DNA from: Alligator mississippiensis | Taxonomy: Eukaryota > Chordata > Crocodylia > Alligatoridae | Direction: 5' to 3' | Length of the DNA: 64,000 nt | Assembly: GCF_030867095.1 (NCBI RefSeq) | Contig: NC_081830.1 | Coordinates: 35,447,832-35,511,831, forward strand | Shown: positions 35,202 through 47,504 of the stretch, one piece after another | Layout: every line of letters begins with the position of its first letter | Position numbering within the stretch: position 1 is the stretch's first letter | The notes under the pieces: generated by a model | The model's input: only the letters and a program-made list of their open reading frames with translations | Databases searched by the model: none | Told to the model about the DNA's origin: nothing | Made by a program: the position numbers and the translations under genes

Positions 35202-35270
35202 TCCATAGATAGATATCTAGATTACATAGAACATTTAAAACATAAATTAAATAAAACAGTAAAACATTTT
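35202..35270 (+). repeat. Right copy of about 70-bp direct repeat
   Basis: Matches 34279-34350. Far longer than the 4-6-bp duplication an LTR element normally makes, so it is not an ordinary target-site duplication. Confidence 0.9.
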
Positions 35271-36035
35271 TGTTCTGAGCAAACAATGATAGATTGTTTC
35301 TAGAAAAGAAATATATTTTTTTTCTTCAGAAATGGTTCTATTACATATTTCTTGTGAAACATTATCAAAATTAAATATTTCTTTCTTAAAACCCTTGTAA
35401 ATATTATTTTTTCTGTCCCAATTTCATTTTTTAAATATTAGCAAATTTTAGAAACAACTAGTAAAAGTCTACATATGTACATCTACATTTATTTAAATAT
35501 GCACATAAACCATTCAACAGCTAGGTATTAATGTCCATTACTTCAATGATCTCTAGTTTGGAGTCTTCCTGTTAAAAGACTGGATATAAAACCAGGGGGA
35601 AAGTCCTTGCTTAATGATGCAAATCCCCTGTGATGAGGGGAAATCACTTCATATAATCCCATCATAAATTTATCAAGTTATTTTACAAAACTAGATACCT
35701 TCTTCCTCCTAATACTCTCACTGAAAGCATTTGTATTCATTACAGCTCCCAATGTAGTACTCTGACTTCATAATTATGTTTGTAATGGCTTATCATCTTT
35801 ACTCTGCTATTATTCATTGTCTGTGTGGGTTTTGAACTGTTCCCAGAGTTCAGTTCCCATTCTCTGAATCCTAGTATACATCGTTGGCCATGCAATGCAC
35901 TGCTTTTCAGGGGTGGGGGTTGTTTTATCTTGTTTCCCAGCATTACACTGATAGTAAAGGCTTGTTGTTTTTTGGGTTTTTGTTGTTGTTGTTGGGTTTT
36001 TCTGTTTGTTTGTTTGTTTTGGCAGGGGGGGAGCT
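35271..36035. other. Intergenic, downstream of intact OR
   Basis: AT-rich, with a GTT/GTTT simple-sequence stretch at about 35960-36020 just past the stop of the OR gene. Nothing else recognised. Confidence 0.4.
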
Positions 36036-37004
36036 TCAATGAATAAAACACTTCCTCGTGATTATTCTCTTCAGAGCATCTCTGACCTCCTTGTTCCTCA
36101 GGCTGTATGTAATGGGGTTTAGCATGGGTGTGATGACAGAGTAGGACAAAGAGAGTATTTTACCTGCCCCTGAAGAGGATGTGGAACTAGGGAATAGATA
36201 AGCTATAATGCCTGTCCCATAGAAGAGAGTCACCACAATGACATGTGAGGAGCAGGTTGAGAAAGCCTTGTGCCTGCCCTGGGTGGATGGTATCTTTAGG
36301 ATGGTAACAATGATAAAAAGGTAGGAGACCATGATCAGGATGAAAGGCAGGGGTATGAAGAGCAAAAGATTGGAATAGATTAGCACTTCATTCAGGAAAG
36401 TGACCCCACAGGCCAGCTTCAGCAGTGGGGTTATGTCACAGAAGAAGTGATTGATCTCATGGGAGCCACAGAAAGGTATAATAAAGAAACAGAAAGGTAT
36501 AATATAAAGGTTGAATATAATTACAGTATGGCCCAGAGATCCCACTAAACCACTGAGCCAAGAGCCAGCTGTTAGCCCTGTGCACCTAGCATTGTTCATA
36601 ATGTAGGGATAACGTAAAGGGTGGCAAATGGCCACATATCGGTCATAAGCCATAGCCGCCAAAAGAAAGCACTCCACACCCCCTAGTGGCACAAAGAAAT
36701 ACATCTGTGTGGCACAGCCAAAGAAGGTGATGCTTTTGTCCCCTGAGAGGAGGTTGGCAAGCATCTTGGGGACTGTGACCGAGGTGTAGCAGATCTCCAA
36801 AAAGGACAGGGCCCTGAGGAAGAAATACATGGGTGTTTGGAGGGCAATGTCTCCCAATGTAATGAAAATAATGAGACAGTTGCCAGTGAGTGTCATTGTA
36901 TATGTTGATAAAAAGAAGGTAAAGAACAGAAGTTGTGCCTGGGGGTGGTCAGAAAAACCTAGGAGAATGAATCTGAATACATCTGTCTCATTCTTTCTCA
37001 TCAT
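36036..37004 (-). CDS. Intact class II olfactory receptor with enlarged extracellular loop 2
   Basis: A 322-residue seven-helix odorant receptor expected in the cilia membrane of olfactory neurons, signalling through the olfactory G protein. The N-terminus has an NET glycosylation site at residue 5. Landmarks are GN at 41-42, PMYFFLRALSFLEI at 58-71, Cys97 for the loop disulphide, MAYDRYVAIC at 118-127, KAFSTCSSHVIVV at 246-258 and PMLNPITYSLRNKEV at 293-307. The usual length is about 310. The surplus comes from about ten extra residues in loop 2, where YIIPFCF is followed by FIIPFCG (residues 167-180), encoded by near-repeats at 36465-36506. On the minus strand a pyrimidine tract ending CTGCAG (37039-37044) gives a likely 3' splice site 34 bp before the ATG, as is usual for OR coding exons. 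It is closest to OR10/OR6-like class II receptors by motif memory. Confidence 0.93.
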   Translation of the reverse strand: MMRKNETDVFRFILLGFSDHPQAQLLFFTFFLSTYTMTLTGNCLIIFITLGDIALQTPMYFFLRALSFLEICYTSVTVPKMLANLLSGDKSITFFGCATQMYFFVPLGGVECFLLAAMAYDRYVAICHPLRYPYIMNNARCTGLTAGSWLSGLVGSLGHTVIIFNLYIIPFCFFIIPFCGSHEINHFFCDITPLLKLACGVTFLNEVLIYSNLLLFIPLPFILIMVSYLFIIVTILKIPSTQGRHKAFSTCSSHVIVVTLFYGTGIIAYLFPSSTSSSGAGKILSLSYSVITPMLNPITYSLRNKEVRDALKRIITRKCFIH

Positions 37005-38154
37005 TTAGGCCAGGTTCTCCTCAAAGCTGGGCTTGTACCTGCAGAGAGAGAAATCAGTATTATCTTGTTTTCCTGTGGGATTGTCAAAAACCCCCGGTTT
37101 ATTGCTCTGCATCATAAGATATTTACATTATGAGGTGAAAGAAAATAAGGGAAAATCATTTGATAGTCTAGATATTATTTCCTTTCAGACTCTTAATGAT
37201 TGAGGAAGGCAAAGGTGTTTCAAGAAAATATTTGACTTTATTTTATTATTTTTCATTTCTTTTTTTAATTTTAGCAGTCATTTAAATGATTTATATCATT
37301 ATTGATGCAAAAATATCATAAAAATATACCTCTGCATCAATTTCATAGAGACTCTTCACAGCAGAAGCTATAGATGTTCATACAGTGATTCCTGCACTGT
37401 ATTTAAAATGCAATTGAACTTTAGAAAATGTTTGTGAAGTATTCTTAGCCCTACAAATATAAGCAGTTATAACAAGTTATTTACTTAAATATAAGCAGTC
37501 AGCAGTTTCCCCAGATCCAGCCATTTAGGGACAGCTGAAACAAAACATTAATAGAGTAACCTCATGTGCTCCCTCCAGAATATCCCACAGTACAACTTTC
37601 CTGTTCAAACCAATGCACCAGGGATAAAAAGGTGTATAGGGGTACAAGGGTGAATAGTGTACTATGCCATAACAGTTGACAAACTTAAGTCATTATAAAA
37701 TGACAACAAGAAGAGAAGAATTCCAATTCCAGCAAGTTCAGGGTTTCCTGTAGAAACACCAGATCCATCTGGAGGACAAGAATCTTATATCACAGTAGCT
37801 TTTTAGGTTTCATTTTGTTTTTCTACATTAAAATGAATAAATAAAAGTTTTCCTAAACAGAAATGTTCAAGCACTACATTCTGTTTCATCTTTATATGCA
37901 TAAGTGGCATTAATATAGAACTGTAAGTGCAGTTTTCAGCTCTTTTGTAGAATATATGTTCTATTTTCACCTGCAGAGCTATGTTTCTCTTCTGCACATG
38001 TTCACAGCACTCATCTCTGGCCACGTAGGCTTCGAGGTAGAACATGAGCATCCATATCAATATAGAACTGTGTGAGTCCCTCAAAACTCAGTCATAGAAA
38101 AACCAAGACTAGCAACTCTTCGATACCGGAGAAGGAAGACCCACCCACTTTTTA
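37005..38154. other. OR upstream region, no other gene
   Basis: Holds the likely splice acceptor at 37039-37044. Upstream exons of OR genes are non-coding and cannot be recognised here. Chance frames only (for example 37803-38084 minus). Confidence 0.4.
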
Positions 38155-38265
38155 GCCTGACAGCGGGCACATCTGCATGAGACGTTTTACTGTGCAGTGG
38201 AGCTAATTACTCCACAGAAAGCATCCACATGTACATGTGCAGATGCTTACTGTGTTGTAATTCTC
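38155..38265. mobile_element. Short MITE-like fragment
   Basis: Begins GGGCACATCTGCATGAG and ends with the inverted-looking ACATGTGCAGATGC, with ACTGTGCAGT words inside. These match the style of the MITEs at 53178, 54812 and 55588. It is probably a deleted copy. Confidence 0.4.
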
Positions 38266-40535
38266 TAATAGTGAGAACATTTGTGACCTGAAAACGCAAG
38301 CAGCAACTTTTCTTGAGAGTAGGAACTGCACAGTAGTATAAATGTAGACCCCTGACCTCCCCAGATGTTGCTTCATTGCTATATTAGCAAAACATATCTG
38401 GTGATTCCAGCTTTGGCAATAAGTCATGGGGAGGCAGTCATTTGTTAAACAATAAACTGCAAGGTTTTGTTGGTCAAAGCATGCATATTGATATCTTTTC
38501 AGAAACCAATAGGCAGCAATTTCAGGTCACAGAGTACTGGTTTAAATATGTCCATCATCTTTGAAAGAATTGAGAGGATTTTTGGATTCCCCCCCCCACC
38601 TCCCACCCCCCAAATAGGTTGTTTGGCAAAACTGATGTATTCTATGCAGCTATGTAGAATAAAAACCATTTTGCAGAGAGACAGAGACAAAAACAGACAC
38701 AAAAAAATCTAATTGAAAACCTGACACTTCTGCTAGAAAATTAATGCCTTACATAATTTCATTTTGCAAATATGACATTTTGCAACTATTTCATAACAAT
38801 GAAAACAACATCTGATGGTGAAAAGAACCAGAGTGGAAATGGACAGTTAAAATGTGGAATAAGAATGAATTCTCTCATTTCTAATTCTCAGTTTCTTAAA
38901 GTTTCTCCCTTTTCTCTCATTGACAAAAGCCATCATCAGAGGACAAGGCACACCAATTGAATGGCCATGGAAGTAAGTCTGGAGAAGTTACTTGTATTAT
39001 ATGAAATGACATGTGTGTAGACATGTAGGTAGAAAGAGGATACAGAAAGCTATCATAGAGGTTTTGTTAAACCTTAAACAGAGGGAAAAAATATACTTCA
39101 CTACTTTCTTTGCCACTTTGTAGAGATTTTGTATAAAATCCAGCGCAAACACTGTGCTCCTAACGAATAAAAACACCTCCTTGTTAATACTTTATATTAA
39201 GTTTCTGCTTAAAATGATTTATAAAGTATTACTGAACAGCTGATGGGTTTTTTTCAAAACTATAAAGTTTCACAGAGATTTTTTCTGCTGAAATATTTGA
39301 CCAAACATTTTCTTAGGGCCAAGCTAGAATCCCCAATATAGTAAAGGACATAAAAGGCAAGAGAAATCAAGAAACCTTACTTTGCCAATCCAAATTTAAA
39401 GGTGTTAACAGGTTTGCATTTAGTGACATCAGTTGAAAATTTGAAAGTAAAAGTTTTGAAAACTAAATGTGAAACCTTAGAAATCGGCATAAAATAGAAA
39501 TGCGTGCCCTTAGCCATAAGACATAATTATAAGCAATCTTTTTGGCTCTACAGTCATTTTTAACAGCTGAGTAAGCGTGCATTAAAACATCCATCAAACT
39601 TTTATTAATTCTGTTTTAGAAGGGTCGATAAGGTATCCTCCATGCTTTCAAGGATAACATTGCAGGTGTATTAAAATAATAAATTGTCTTGATGTGGAAT
39701 GCAAAACTCTTTGTATAGGTCTACCTTTGCTGAATAGGGCTTTACTTTAAAGGCATGTAGCACTCCTGAAGCTAATGATTCTGTTTAAGGAGTTTGAGGC
39801 AACTCATCATGAATAAATACTTTCAACCTGGAAACAGAGTAGAGAATCAAATGGTTGAGAAAGTATGGTGAGAAATACACATCTCCTTTGTTCTGATTCC
39901 TGTAGAAGACATAGATTCCTTACCTGTTTCTGAAGGGGAAACACAGCAGTTTCTTCATTGACTCCAAAGCATTCCAGTAGGTATCAGACAAGTATAATAT
40001 ACATATTTTACATGGCCTCCTGAGAACCAATCCCTCATGGATCCCACAGTCAGGTGGGGAAAAAAACAACAAAAAATCCCAAAGCAGAAATCTTTGTGAT
40101 CTAAGCTCATGCATCTGACCTTAATAACAAAAGCAAAACACAGAAAATAGGGTTCTTTGGGGTGTCTCTCTCAATATTGAAAATGACCTTATCTCTGAAA
40201 TTACCTTTGTGCCACACATTTTTAAATATTCTCTAGTATCTTTGCCTGTTTTGTTCATGCCATTTTTTGTTATGCTGGAACTAGGTGTTTTTCCATCTGT
40301 TGTAACGCATACAATGATTGAGTAAACTGATCAATAGAAGGACTGATTTATAGATGTAACTAGTGAAAAAAATGTTGATTTTCACTTTTTGGAAAATGGT
40401 CTAATGCTGTCTCTGACCTCCACAACTGTGACGTGGAACTAGAAGGCCTGGCAAGCAGGTGCATGGCCAAGAGCCAGAACTCTATCCCTCCTCTGGGGGT
40501 TATGTGAAGCAAGAACATGGAGCCTGGAGATGCTT
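38266..40535. other. Intergenic, no recognised gene
   Basis: AT-rich with a C-rich run at 38590-38610. Short chance frames only. Confidence 0.4.
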
Positions 40536-40885
40536 GCATAAGAACATAAGAATATAGTAGTGCCACAGTGGGGCTGATGAATGGTCCATCCTGCCCAGTA
40601 TCCTGTCTCAGACAGTGGCAGAAATGGATGCTATAGAGGGAGAGCACTGAACCAGATATCTCCAGAGTGATCTTTCCCTTTTTCAGCATGCTCCCTGGCA
40701 TCTACCATTTTTTGGTTTAGAGATACCGCAGGAAACATCTCCAACCATTCTGTTCACTGCCATTAATAGATCTAGTATCCATTAATTTAGCTAAGCCCCT
40801 TTTTAACCTGGCTATGCTATCAATCTCTACCACCTCCTGAGGCAATGAATTCCATAAGTTAACTATGCATTGTACCACCTGGTGG
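40536..40885 (-). mobile_element. LINE 3' end (CR1/L2-like)
   Basis: On the minus strand the start encodes a LINE ORF2 C-terminus: LWNSLPQEVVE-like words at about 40820-40860 (read as WNSLPQEVVEIDSIARLKRG) and then LAKLMDTRSINGSEQNG. It ends at 40536-40555 in ATATTCTTATGTTCTTATG, a short tandem tail typical of these elements. The 3' UTR carries GGGCAGGATGGACCATT. The middle has stops and is old. Confidence 0.7.
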
Positions 40886-42395
40886 CATTGCTCCCACAGC
40901 AGACCTGCAAGTAGATAACTGTGGCAACATCAGGGACCCTGGGGAAGCATGACTTTCCACAGTCTTTTATCTCTCCATGCTTGATGCTAAACTGCCCTTT
41001 CCCACCATGCCCCCTAGGAATGTAGGAGGCTGAGGAGGGAAGCCATGGACTCCCCTCCCCACAAAAAATTCTGCTGTCTAGGTGGGGGCAGTCCAGATGT
41101 AGGGCAAAACTTGGAGAGAGGCATTTGTGTGGCCTATGGCCCATAGGCCTGCATCAAGTCTCAGAGGTCCTTGGAGATGATAGCATGGTGCCATCCATGT
41201 AGGCTGGTATCATACACACTTGGGGTGGGTTGGGATGTTGGCTTGGGACAAGTACCAAATCCCAGGATAAGGGAAGTTGCGGGGTGGGGGATGGGTAGAG
41301 AAGGGCAAGGGGGTCACCCTATCCACCCCCAGATTTATTTTCCCTGCTTTAGCAGTGGGAGGGAGACAAATTCAGTGTAAAGTTCCATTAATTAGAATCT
41401 ATACCTGGAAAATGATAACAAATTTATAAATTTTCATTATATAGAATCAGTAGGCAGAATCCTTGTGGCCTGAAGTCCAGGACATCTCTGTCAAAAAAAC
41501 AAAACTAAAGAAAAGAGCCTGGATATTTCTCCTCCCCCTCAGGTATATTTATGTCCTGGCTTTCTCTCAAGGCCTGTGCAGTGTCAGAAACTACAGAGAG
41601 TATTTCCCACTATTTGCCTGGAGTCAATTTGCTGTGTCAGCATAGTTCAATTAGCTCTTGACATCCTATTGCACCTTATGGAGAACTTGGGCCAATCTGC
41701 ACAGCTCTGCCTCCAAACACAATCAACTTGCTTTTCCTTATATATAAGCTGTTCTGGGAAAAGGAGACAAGTAACACTGTTATATCATGAACATATTTAT
41801 ACTACAAGGATTACAGCAAAACAATAATCTATCAATAGAGCCAAAACAAAATTGGGAGTAAGAGTTCACCCTAACAAACTTGAAACTACGTTCTTTTACA
41901 CTGGGTAAAGTCCTTACCTGTTAGTTTAAAAAAATAATTCTATGTATTGAAAGATCACCGTGCTCATATTTAGGGTGTCAATTCAAAATCAGATGTTAGA
42001 ATATAAAATCAAATGTAGGTTCACTGTAATTTATTCAAGATGAGGAAAGTATTACACAAGAATTCTCCATTTCCACCTATTAATTTAAAAAAATACAAAA
42101 TCAACACCTTAATATAACTCAGAATGAGATGTGTCTCAATGGCAAATTCATATTGCTGATTTATTTATAGTTTTGTTTTTTATACATTATAGCTACCAGA
42201 TTTGTGTGGGGTTTTTTGGGTGGGGAGTGGGGGTGGCAGTTCTGTTTTCTACCTGAGCCAGTTTTTTCACTAGTTGTATTTCTTCCAATGTGTGTTATTT
42301 TATTTTTGCATTTGTTTAATATATTCTTGGTGCTTTGAGACTGTTTCTTCAGTTTGTTTATTTATTTATTTTAATTTTGATCTTGTCCTCTAGGG
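40886..42395. other. Intergenic, no recognised gene
   Basis: No gene recognised. A CACCCCAACCC/GTGGGG-rich stretch at 41220-41300 and AT-rich DNA beyond 41930. Confidence 0.4.
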
Positions 42396-42689
42396 CAGAG
42401 GTTGTCAACCAGGGGGTACTTGGGAAGGTCATAAAGGGTACGCATGGGCAGGTGGGGACAGAGTGCTGTCACCCACCATCCCGTGCTGCTGCCTCCCAGG
42501 AGAAGGGCTGGTGGGGAAAGGGGAAGAAGGCAGCGGTGCCCCTCTGCAGGCTTCACAGGTGCTGCATGGCTGGCTGGACATGATCAGGGGGAAGCTCACA
42601 TGCATCTGGCCAAGTGCTAACCCACTCCTCACCTTGCTCTGTGTCCAACCACCGTGGCTACACTTAATTAAAAAGGTTGAAAGCCCCTG
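42396..42689. mobile_element. hAT MITE with 8-bp target duplication
   Basis: The left end CAGAGGTTGTCAACC and the right end GGTTGAAAGCCCCTG are inverted repeats matching at 12 of 15 positions. They are flanked by CTCTAGGG (42388-42395) and CTCTACGG (42690-42697), 8-bp duplications with one difference. This is the classical hAT pattern. The 294-bp interior is GC-rich and non-coding. It would have been moved by a hAT transposase in trans. Confidence 0.88.
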
Positions 42690-42779
42690 CTCTACGGTTT
42701 GCAATTCTGGATATAGATAATCTATTAGCTGATTAGATAAATAATCCTATACTAAATAATTAGATCATTCACTTCAAAA

Positions 42780-44085
42780 TTATTATTTAGCGAATGCAAA
42801 TCCATTGAGCCAAGTGATAGCCTCCTTGTTAACTGAGTTCAAAGTTATTAATCCACCTCTTAGTTTGTAGAGGGGACACTCCTCAATAACGTGCAACATT
42901 GTTTTCACCTCTCCACAAGAGCACAATGTGTTAGCTCTTAGGCCCCAGTAGTGTAGGTCAGCTGTGCAGGGGCATTGGCCTGTCCTGAACCTGTTTAGCA
43001 GAGACCATTCTTACCATGTTAATTCAAAGGCAGCAAGTTGATGAGTGAGGTTTGTCACAAGAAACTTATTTGTGACTTCCCATGTTTCCCATTCCTTGGT
43101 CCAAAGGATATCTTCAGACAGATTTTGATCCAGGAGGCTGCGCCATAAAGGGTGTCATGAAGGAATGAGGGCTTTGGGTGGATTAAACAGATCATTGTAA
43201 AGTGGTAGGTGAGATATAGTACAAATGGTTTTGACCAGTTTTTGAGTGATCATCAGTGGATGGATGTGCGGGGGAGTGATATTTGCAAGGACAGGAAGCC
43301 AGGGGAGGGGAGTTGAATGGAGCGTTCCAGTTATGATACACATGGTTGTGTTCAGCTGGGTGTCAACAAGATGTGTTTGTGGTGACCTTTGCCAAACAGG
43401 TGCACAGCACTCTGCTACTGCATATGATAGGGCAAGAGCTGAGGTCCAAAGCGTTGTGGCTACAGATCCCCAGGTTGATCCTGCAAGCGTGGCTAGCACG
43501 TTATTTTGGGATTTGACCTTTGCTGCTGTTTTCTTGAAATGTTCCTGCAAGATCAGGGTTTTGTCTAAAGACACTTCCAAATATGTTAGGCATGGATCAT
43601 GCTTTTGTCTCTGGTTACCCACGTAGATGTTAAGATCTGTTTTAGTGCTGGCATTGTGGAGGTGCAATACACTGGATACAGTCTTGATAGGACTCGGCGT
43701 GAGCCATCATGTGGTGCAGTAGTCTGCCAGCTTTGTCGCATCTTCGTTCAGGTTTTAGTGCAGCATATGGAAAGATGGAGTTTGAATGGCACAGCAGATG
43801 TCATCAGTCTAGATGAACTTGCGGGATGTGATTGTTGGTAGATCACTCGTGTATAAGTTGAACAGATTTGGGGCCAGCACTGAGCCCTGTGGAAGTACAT
43901 GGCCTGTCTCCTCCATGAGCTTGTCCCGTGCCCAAGGTGGACTCTGAATCATTTGTTACAAAGAATTGTTTCAATGACTGTAAGAACCCAGCTTGGAAGT
44001 ACTTTTGACAGCTTTAGAAGCAGACCAGTGTGTCATACTGTATCGTAGGCAGCTATGAGGTCCAGTAGCACTACGCTTCAAAATG
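42780..44085 (-). pseudogene. Non-CR1 LINE reverse transcriptase, C-terminal half
   Basis: On the minus strand the protein starts with VVLLDLIAAYDTV (RT motif A, about 44040-44085) and runs through LPQGSVLAPNLFNLYTSDLP (motif B region, about 43840-43920). It continues in the open frame 43155-43667 with CLTYLEVSLDKTLILQEH, TLWTSALALSYAVAECCAPV and STPLPWLPVLANITPP. The C-terminal tail reads EWSLLNRFRTGQCPC, CSCGEVKTMLHVIEECPLY and ITWLNGFAFAK, followed by a stop at about 42790. The tail pattern CxCG...HxxxxCP is a known zinc-finger-like end of jockey/I-type LINEs and is absent from CR1. Several frame changes and stops are present. The 5' half is missing, as usual for truncated LINEs. Exact clade is uncertain. 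Confidence 0.8.
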
Positions 44086-46030
44086 AATGTGATGTATTCT
44101 TTATCACAGAGACTCTTCAAGTAAAGGATGGATGGATGCCTTCCTGACAGATGAACTCTGGTTCCACAGCAATTATTGTAAGACACCTGAGAATCACTAT
44201 CTGGGGATCTATTGCTATTGGACACCAAGGTGATTCAACACAAAGCCCACAACTCTCCTCTCCCTACCCTGCCTCCCCCCTCACCAGCATTAAAATATGA
44301 AACTCTAGTGGAACTTCACTTAAAAAATAGATTCCAAGTTCTTCCAAATGAAAGCCTTTTATTTCAAGTCTTTCATTTTATGTTAATAGATTCAAGGCAA
44401 AATAAAGCTCATCTTCATAAGACAGATCAGAAAGGTGACCTTTCAGGTTGACCATATGCTTGGTGATGTATGCCTGTATTGTAAAGTATATTCCTTTGTA
44501 TTGCAAACGCTTTCCATGAATGCCATGGTTTTTGTTATGCCTTTGCAGAATGTTAATATTACAAAAAATGCAGGAATCTATTTTGGCCACTTACATGTGG
44601 TTGTAGGATCAGATTTTAACAGATGGTGATCAGTTGTTAACAAGAACTATCATGTTAACTACTGGATAAAATGGGAATTCTTGATGAAGAAATTACTTCA
44701 TTAAATTCCACAGCAAGTACTGCACACAACATACGTTTTTGAATGAGTTTCATGACCATAGCTGACTATTCCTGTTAAGTTATTCACTGTTAAGTTATAT
44801 GCTGTACTTTTGCATATTGTTAATACTATAAACAAATATAGGAGTTCACTTCGGCCATGTATAAGTTTTAGTGATCATATTGCATCCAGGAGGTTTCCAA
44901 CATCATAATTCCAGAAAAAAAAAAGTACAGAGGAGTAAGAGGGACCCCTCATTGTAGTCCACTTTTATGCAGTTATGGCATGTTCCTAGTTACCCACATA
45001 AAGGCTACATAGCTGTGCTATGGGGTGTTGGACTGGGACCATTATGAATAAGAAAATCACTCATTACAGCAGTCAGAGATGTGAAAGGGGCTGGAACCAA
45101 CACTACTAATGGGATTTTTTTTTGTTTCCAAACTGCAGCCTTACAGAGCAGTAGGCATTTCTGATAGGCTTCTTAAACAAAACGATGTGGCTAGAAAGGA
45201 GCATGAGTGAATGTTCAGGTAGCAGTTCAGGTAGCAGCACCCTTTGTAGAGATATTGGTCATTAAACTAGTCATTACCGAGTTGTAAATATATATTTTTT
45301 ACTTTACCTCTTTTTATAATTCCAGAATCTAAGGGTGGCACTTAATACCAAACAAGACTTTATTCTCAATATTATTACTGATATGTTTATAGCCTGATAA
45401 GAGTGGGCCCATGACTATGTCAGGTGCTCACAATGTGTTGGAGCTAGAGTAGTCTGTCCCTATTACAATGCTTTGCTATGATATCATCTTCTCAGCTTGC
45501 CCCTGCTGAGCATCTGTCCCACAGATACTTGTGGCCATTTCCTCAGGCACCTGCTGAAATAGATGATAAAAAAAATGTACTGCAGTTTTAAAACTGAGGT
45601 GCTCATTAGTCCAAGCTCTGTGTTTTATATAGCAGCTGACAGAACATTGCATACATCCTCCTCATTTATAGCATTGCTTGATGAAGAATCTATATGAATT
45701 CCACCTTCATACATTTTATTCTGGCCCTGACGTGTGTACAACATCAGGTGCTGAGGCTGCTCAGTCTTTCATGGTAGCAAGTAGCATTATATCTGACCTA
45801 AGGCATCTGCACTTTTAGCCAGCTGTGCTAAGCATTTTCCATGGCCATGAAAGTTACAACACACAGTTATCTGATGCATGAAAGCAAAGAAAAAAATCCT
45901 GGAAAGCTGTCTTTCTCCCCAGATATGCACTGGAGCCTGGAGAGGAGGGCATCTTGTCCACAATGATGGATGATTAGTTTGGGAATTACACGCACACCAT
46001 AACTAACCAGATCAGAAACATGGAGTTCAT
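44086..46030. other. Intergenic, no recognised gene
   Basis: Nothing recognised. A 20-base word group around GTAATATTACAAAAAATGCAGG (44550) and GTTAATACTATAAACAAATATAGGAG (44820) recurs loosely with following GGCCA..TA, suggesting a weak old duplication of about 270 bp. Confidence 0.3.
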
Positions 46031-46149
46031 CTTAGTGTAGCAGAAATGAAGAGTGCTGTTCTCAAGGGATGATCAGCCATGGTGTGCAAACTTCAGGGTG
46101 AACAGGGGATGTGTTTGGAGTCCCAAACTCTGGGGAAAGCAGTGGTGAT

Positions 46150-46440
46150 AGCTATCTGGAAATTGCCAAACCTCAGTTGTCTCTAGCTGATTGCCAACCT
46201 CTTGTATGTGAAGAAGTCAGGAATGGTGTCAGGAAGGTCTGTCTGACCCTCAAAAACAGGAGGAGGTTCTAGAGGTGGAGGAGTTGCAGCCTGGTACACT
46301 CAAGGGTCATGTGCACCAGGATCTCCCTCTGCCTGCAGAAGGGGCAGGAGATCAGGATGCCTGTGAAGCTTGCCACATACATGCCCATGGCAACAGCTTC
46401 ATGGAGAAGCCACCAGCTGAGGTTGTAGCAAAACCCCCAG
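46150..46440 (-). mobile_element. LINE ORF2 C-terminal fragment (L1/Tx1-like)
   Basis: On the minus strand: WWLLHEAVAMGMYVASFTG, then SCPFCRQREILVHMTLECTR and LQPPPPLEPPP, ending DFFTYKRLAIS. The order 'WxLLHxAVxTGxYLxxFT...CPFCxxxETLxHVxLECxRLQPLF' is that of L1/Tx1-type LINEs common in reptiles. The rest of that ORF was not found, so the piece is isolated. Confidence 0.6.
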
Positions 46441-46739
46441 TTTTTCTTTTTTAATACATATATATCTATATGATAGATAAATATGATAGATATGCATTCA
46501 TTCCTTTCCCTTCCCCAGTTATTTCTGGCTTTTCTATCTCTCCCTCTCTATTCCCTATAGACAATCATAAGCGAGCACAGACTTAGGATAAGCTTTAACA
46601 TTTTTATTTTGGTAGCAAGTTTTTGGTTTTGGATATCCACAATTTTATATTGTATAATAATTAGGTTTGTATTGATTTTTACGTTGCACATAGTATCATT
46701 ATCATTTTTGTATTGATTTTGATTGTTTCACATGGATAT

Positions 46740-47451
46740 TGTATGGTTTAGCCCTGTGTTTGTCAGTGAACCAAAGTCATGTCAAGTTTCCATTTTATAT
46801 GTCAAGCCTCCATCTTTTGTCCTCTGCCTGGGCATCCCATGTTGCAACTCCATGATTCATTGTACCCTTCCCATGTAATTTGGTTCCCGGATGAATGAGA
46901 GTGATTGGGAATGATTGTAATACAATGGTAGCAGGCCTCTACTGAATGGCCTGTAACGATGAGGCCATCACCTCGCATTGATTCATCCAAGAACCATGGA
47001 CCTCACCCACGAACAGAGACAAGAACCCAGCATTTGAAAGACAAAAGACTCTTCAGAACCAGCAACTCTACCATTGTACCTCACCATTACAGACACCCAA
47101 AACTGCACATCCCTGCATGGAGCACACATGCTTAGTACACCAGGGGCTGACCCTTGCCTGGGCATGCCTCCTGTCACTAGGGTCATACAGTGTCTGACCC
47201 TATAAAAAGGGGCAGTGAAGACAGACCCGGTGGGATGTCCTCTCCATCTGGACCAGCACCATGCCACACCACCTATCCACCCAGAGGCCTTGCTGTTGAC
47301 CCCCACTCTGGACAACAGCTACTGAACAAGGACCCCTTTCCAGCCTGGATAGGTAATTATCACCCCATCTCCCTTCAACTAAGGAGTTGGACTCTGCTTC
47401 TCTTCCCTACCTGGACTCTAGCCCTTCTACTGAATCTTTTTCTCCTGCTGC

Positions 47452-47504
<53 letters not shown>

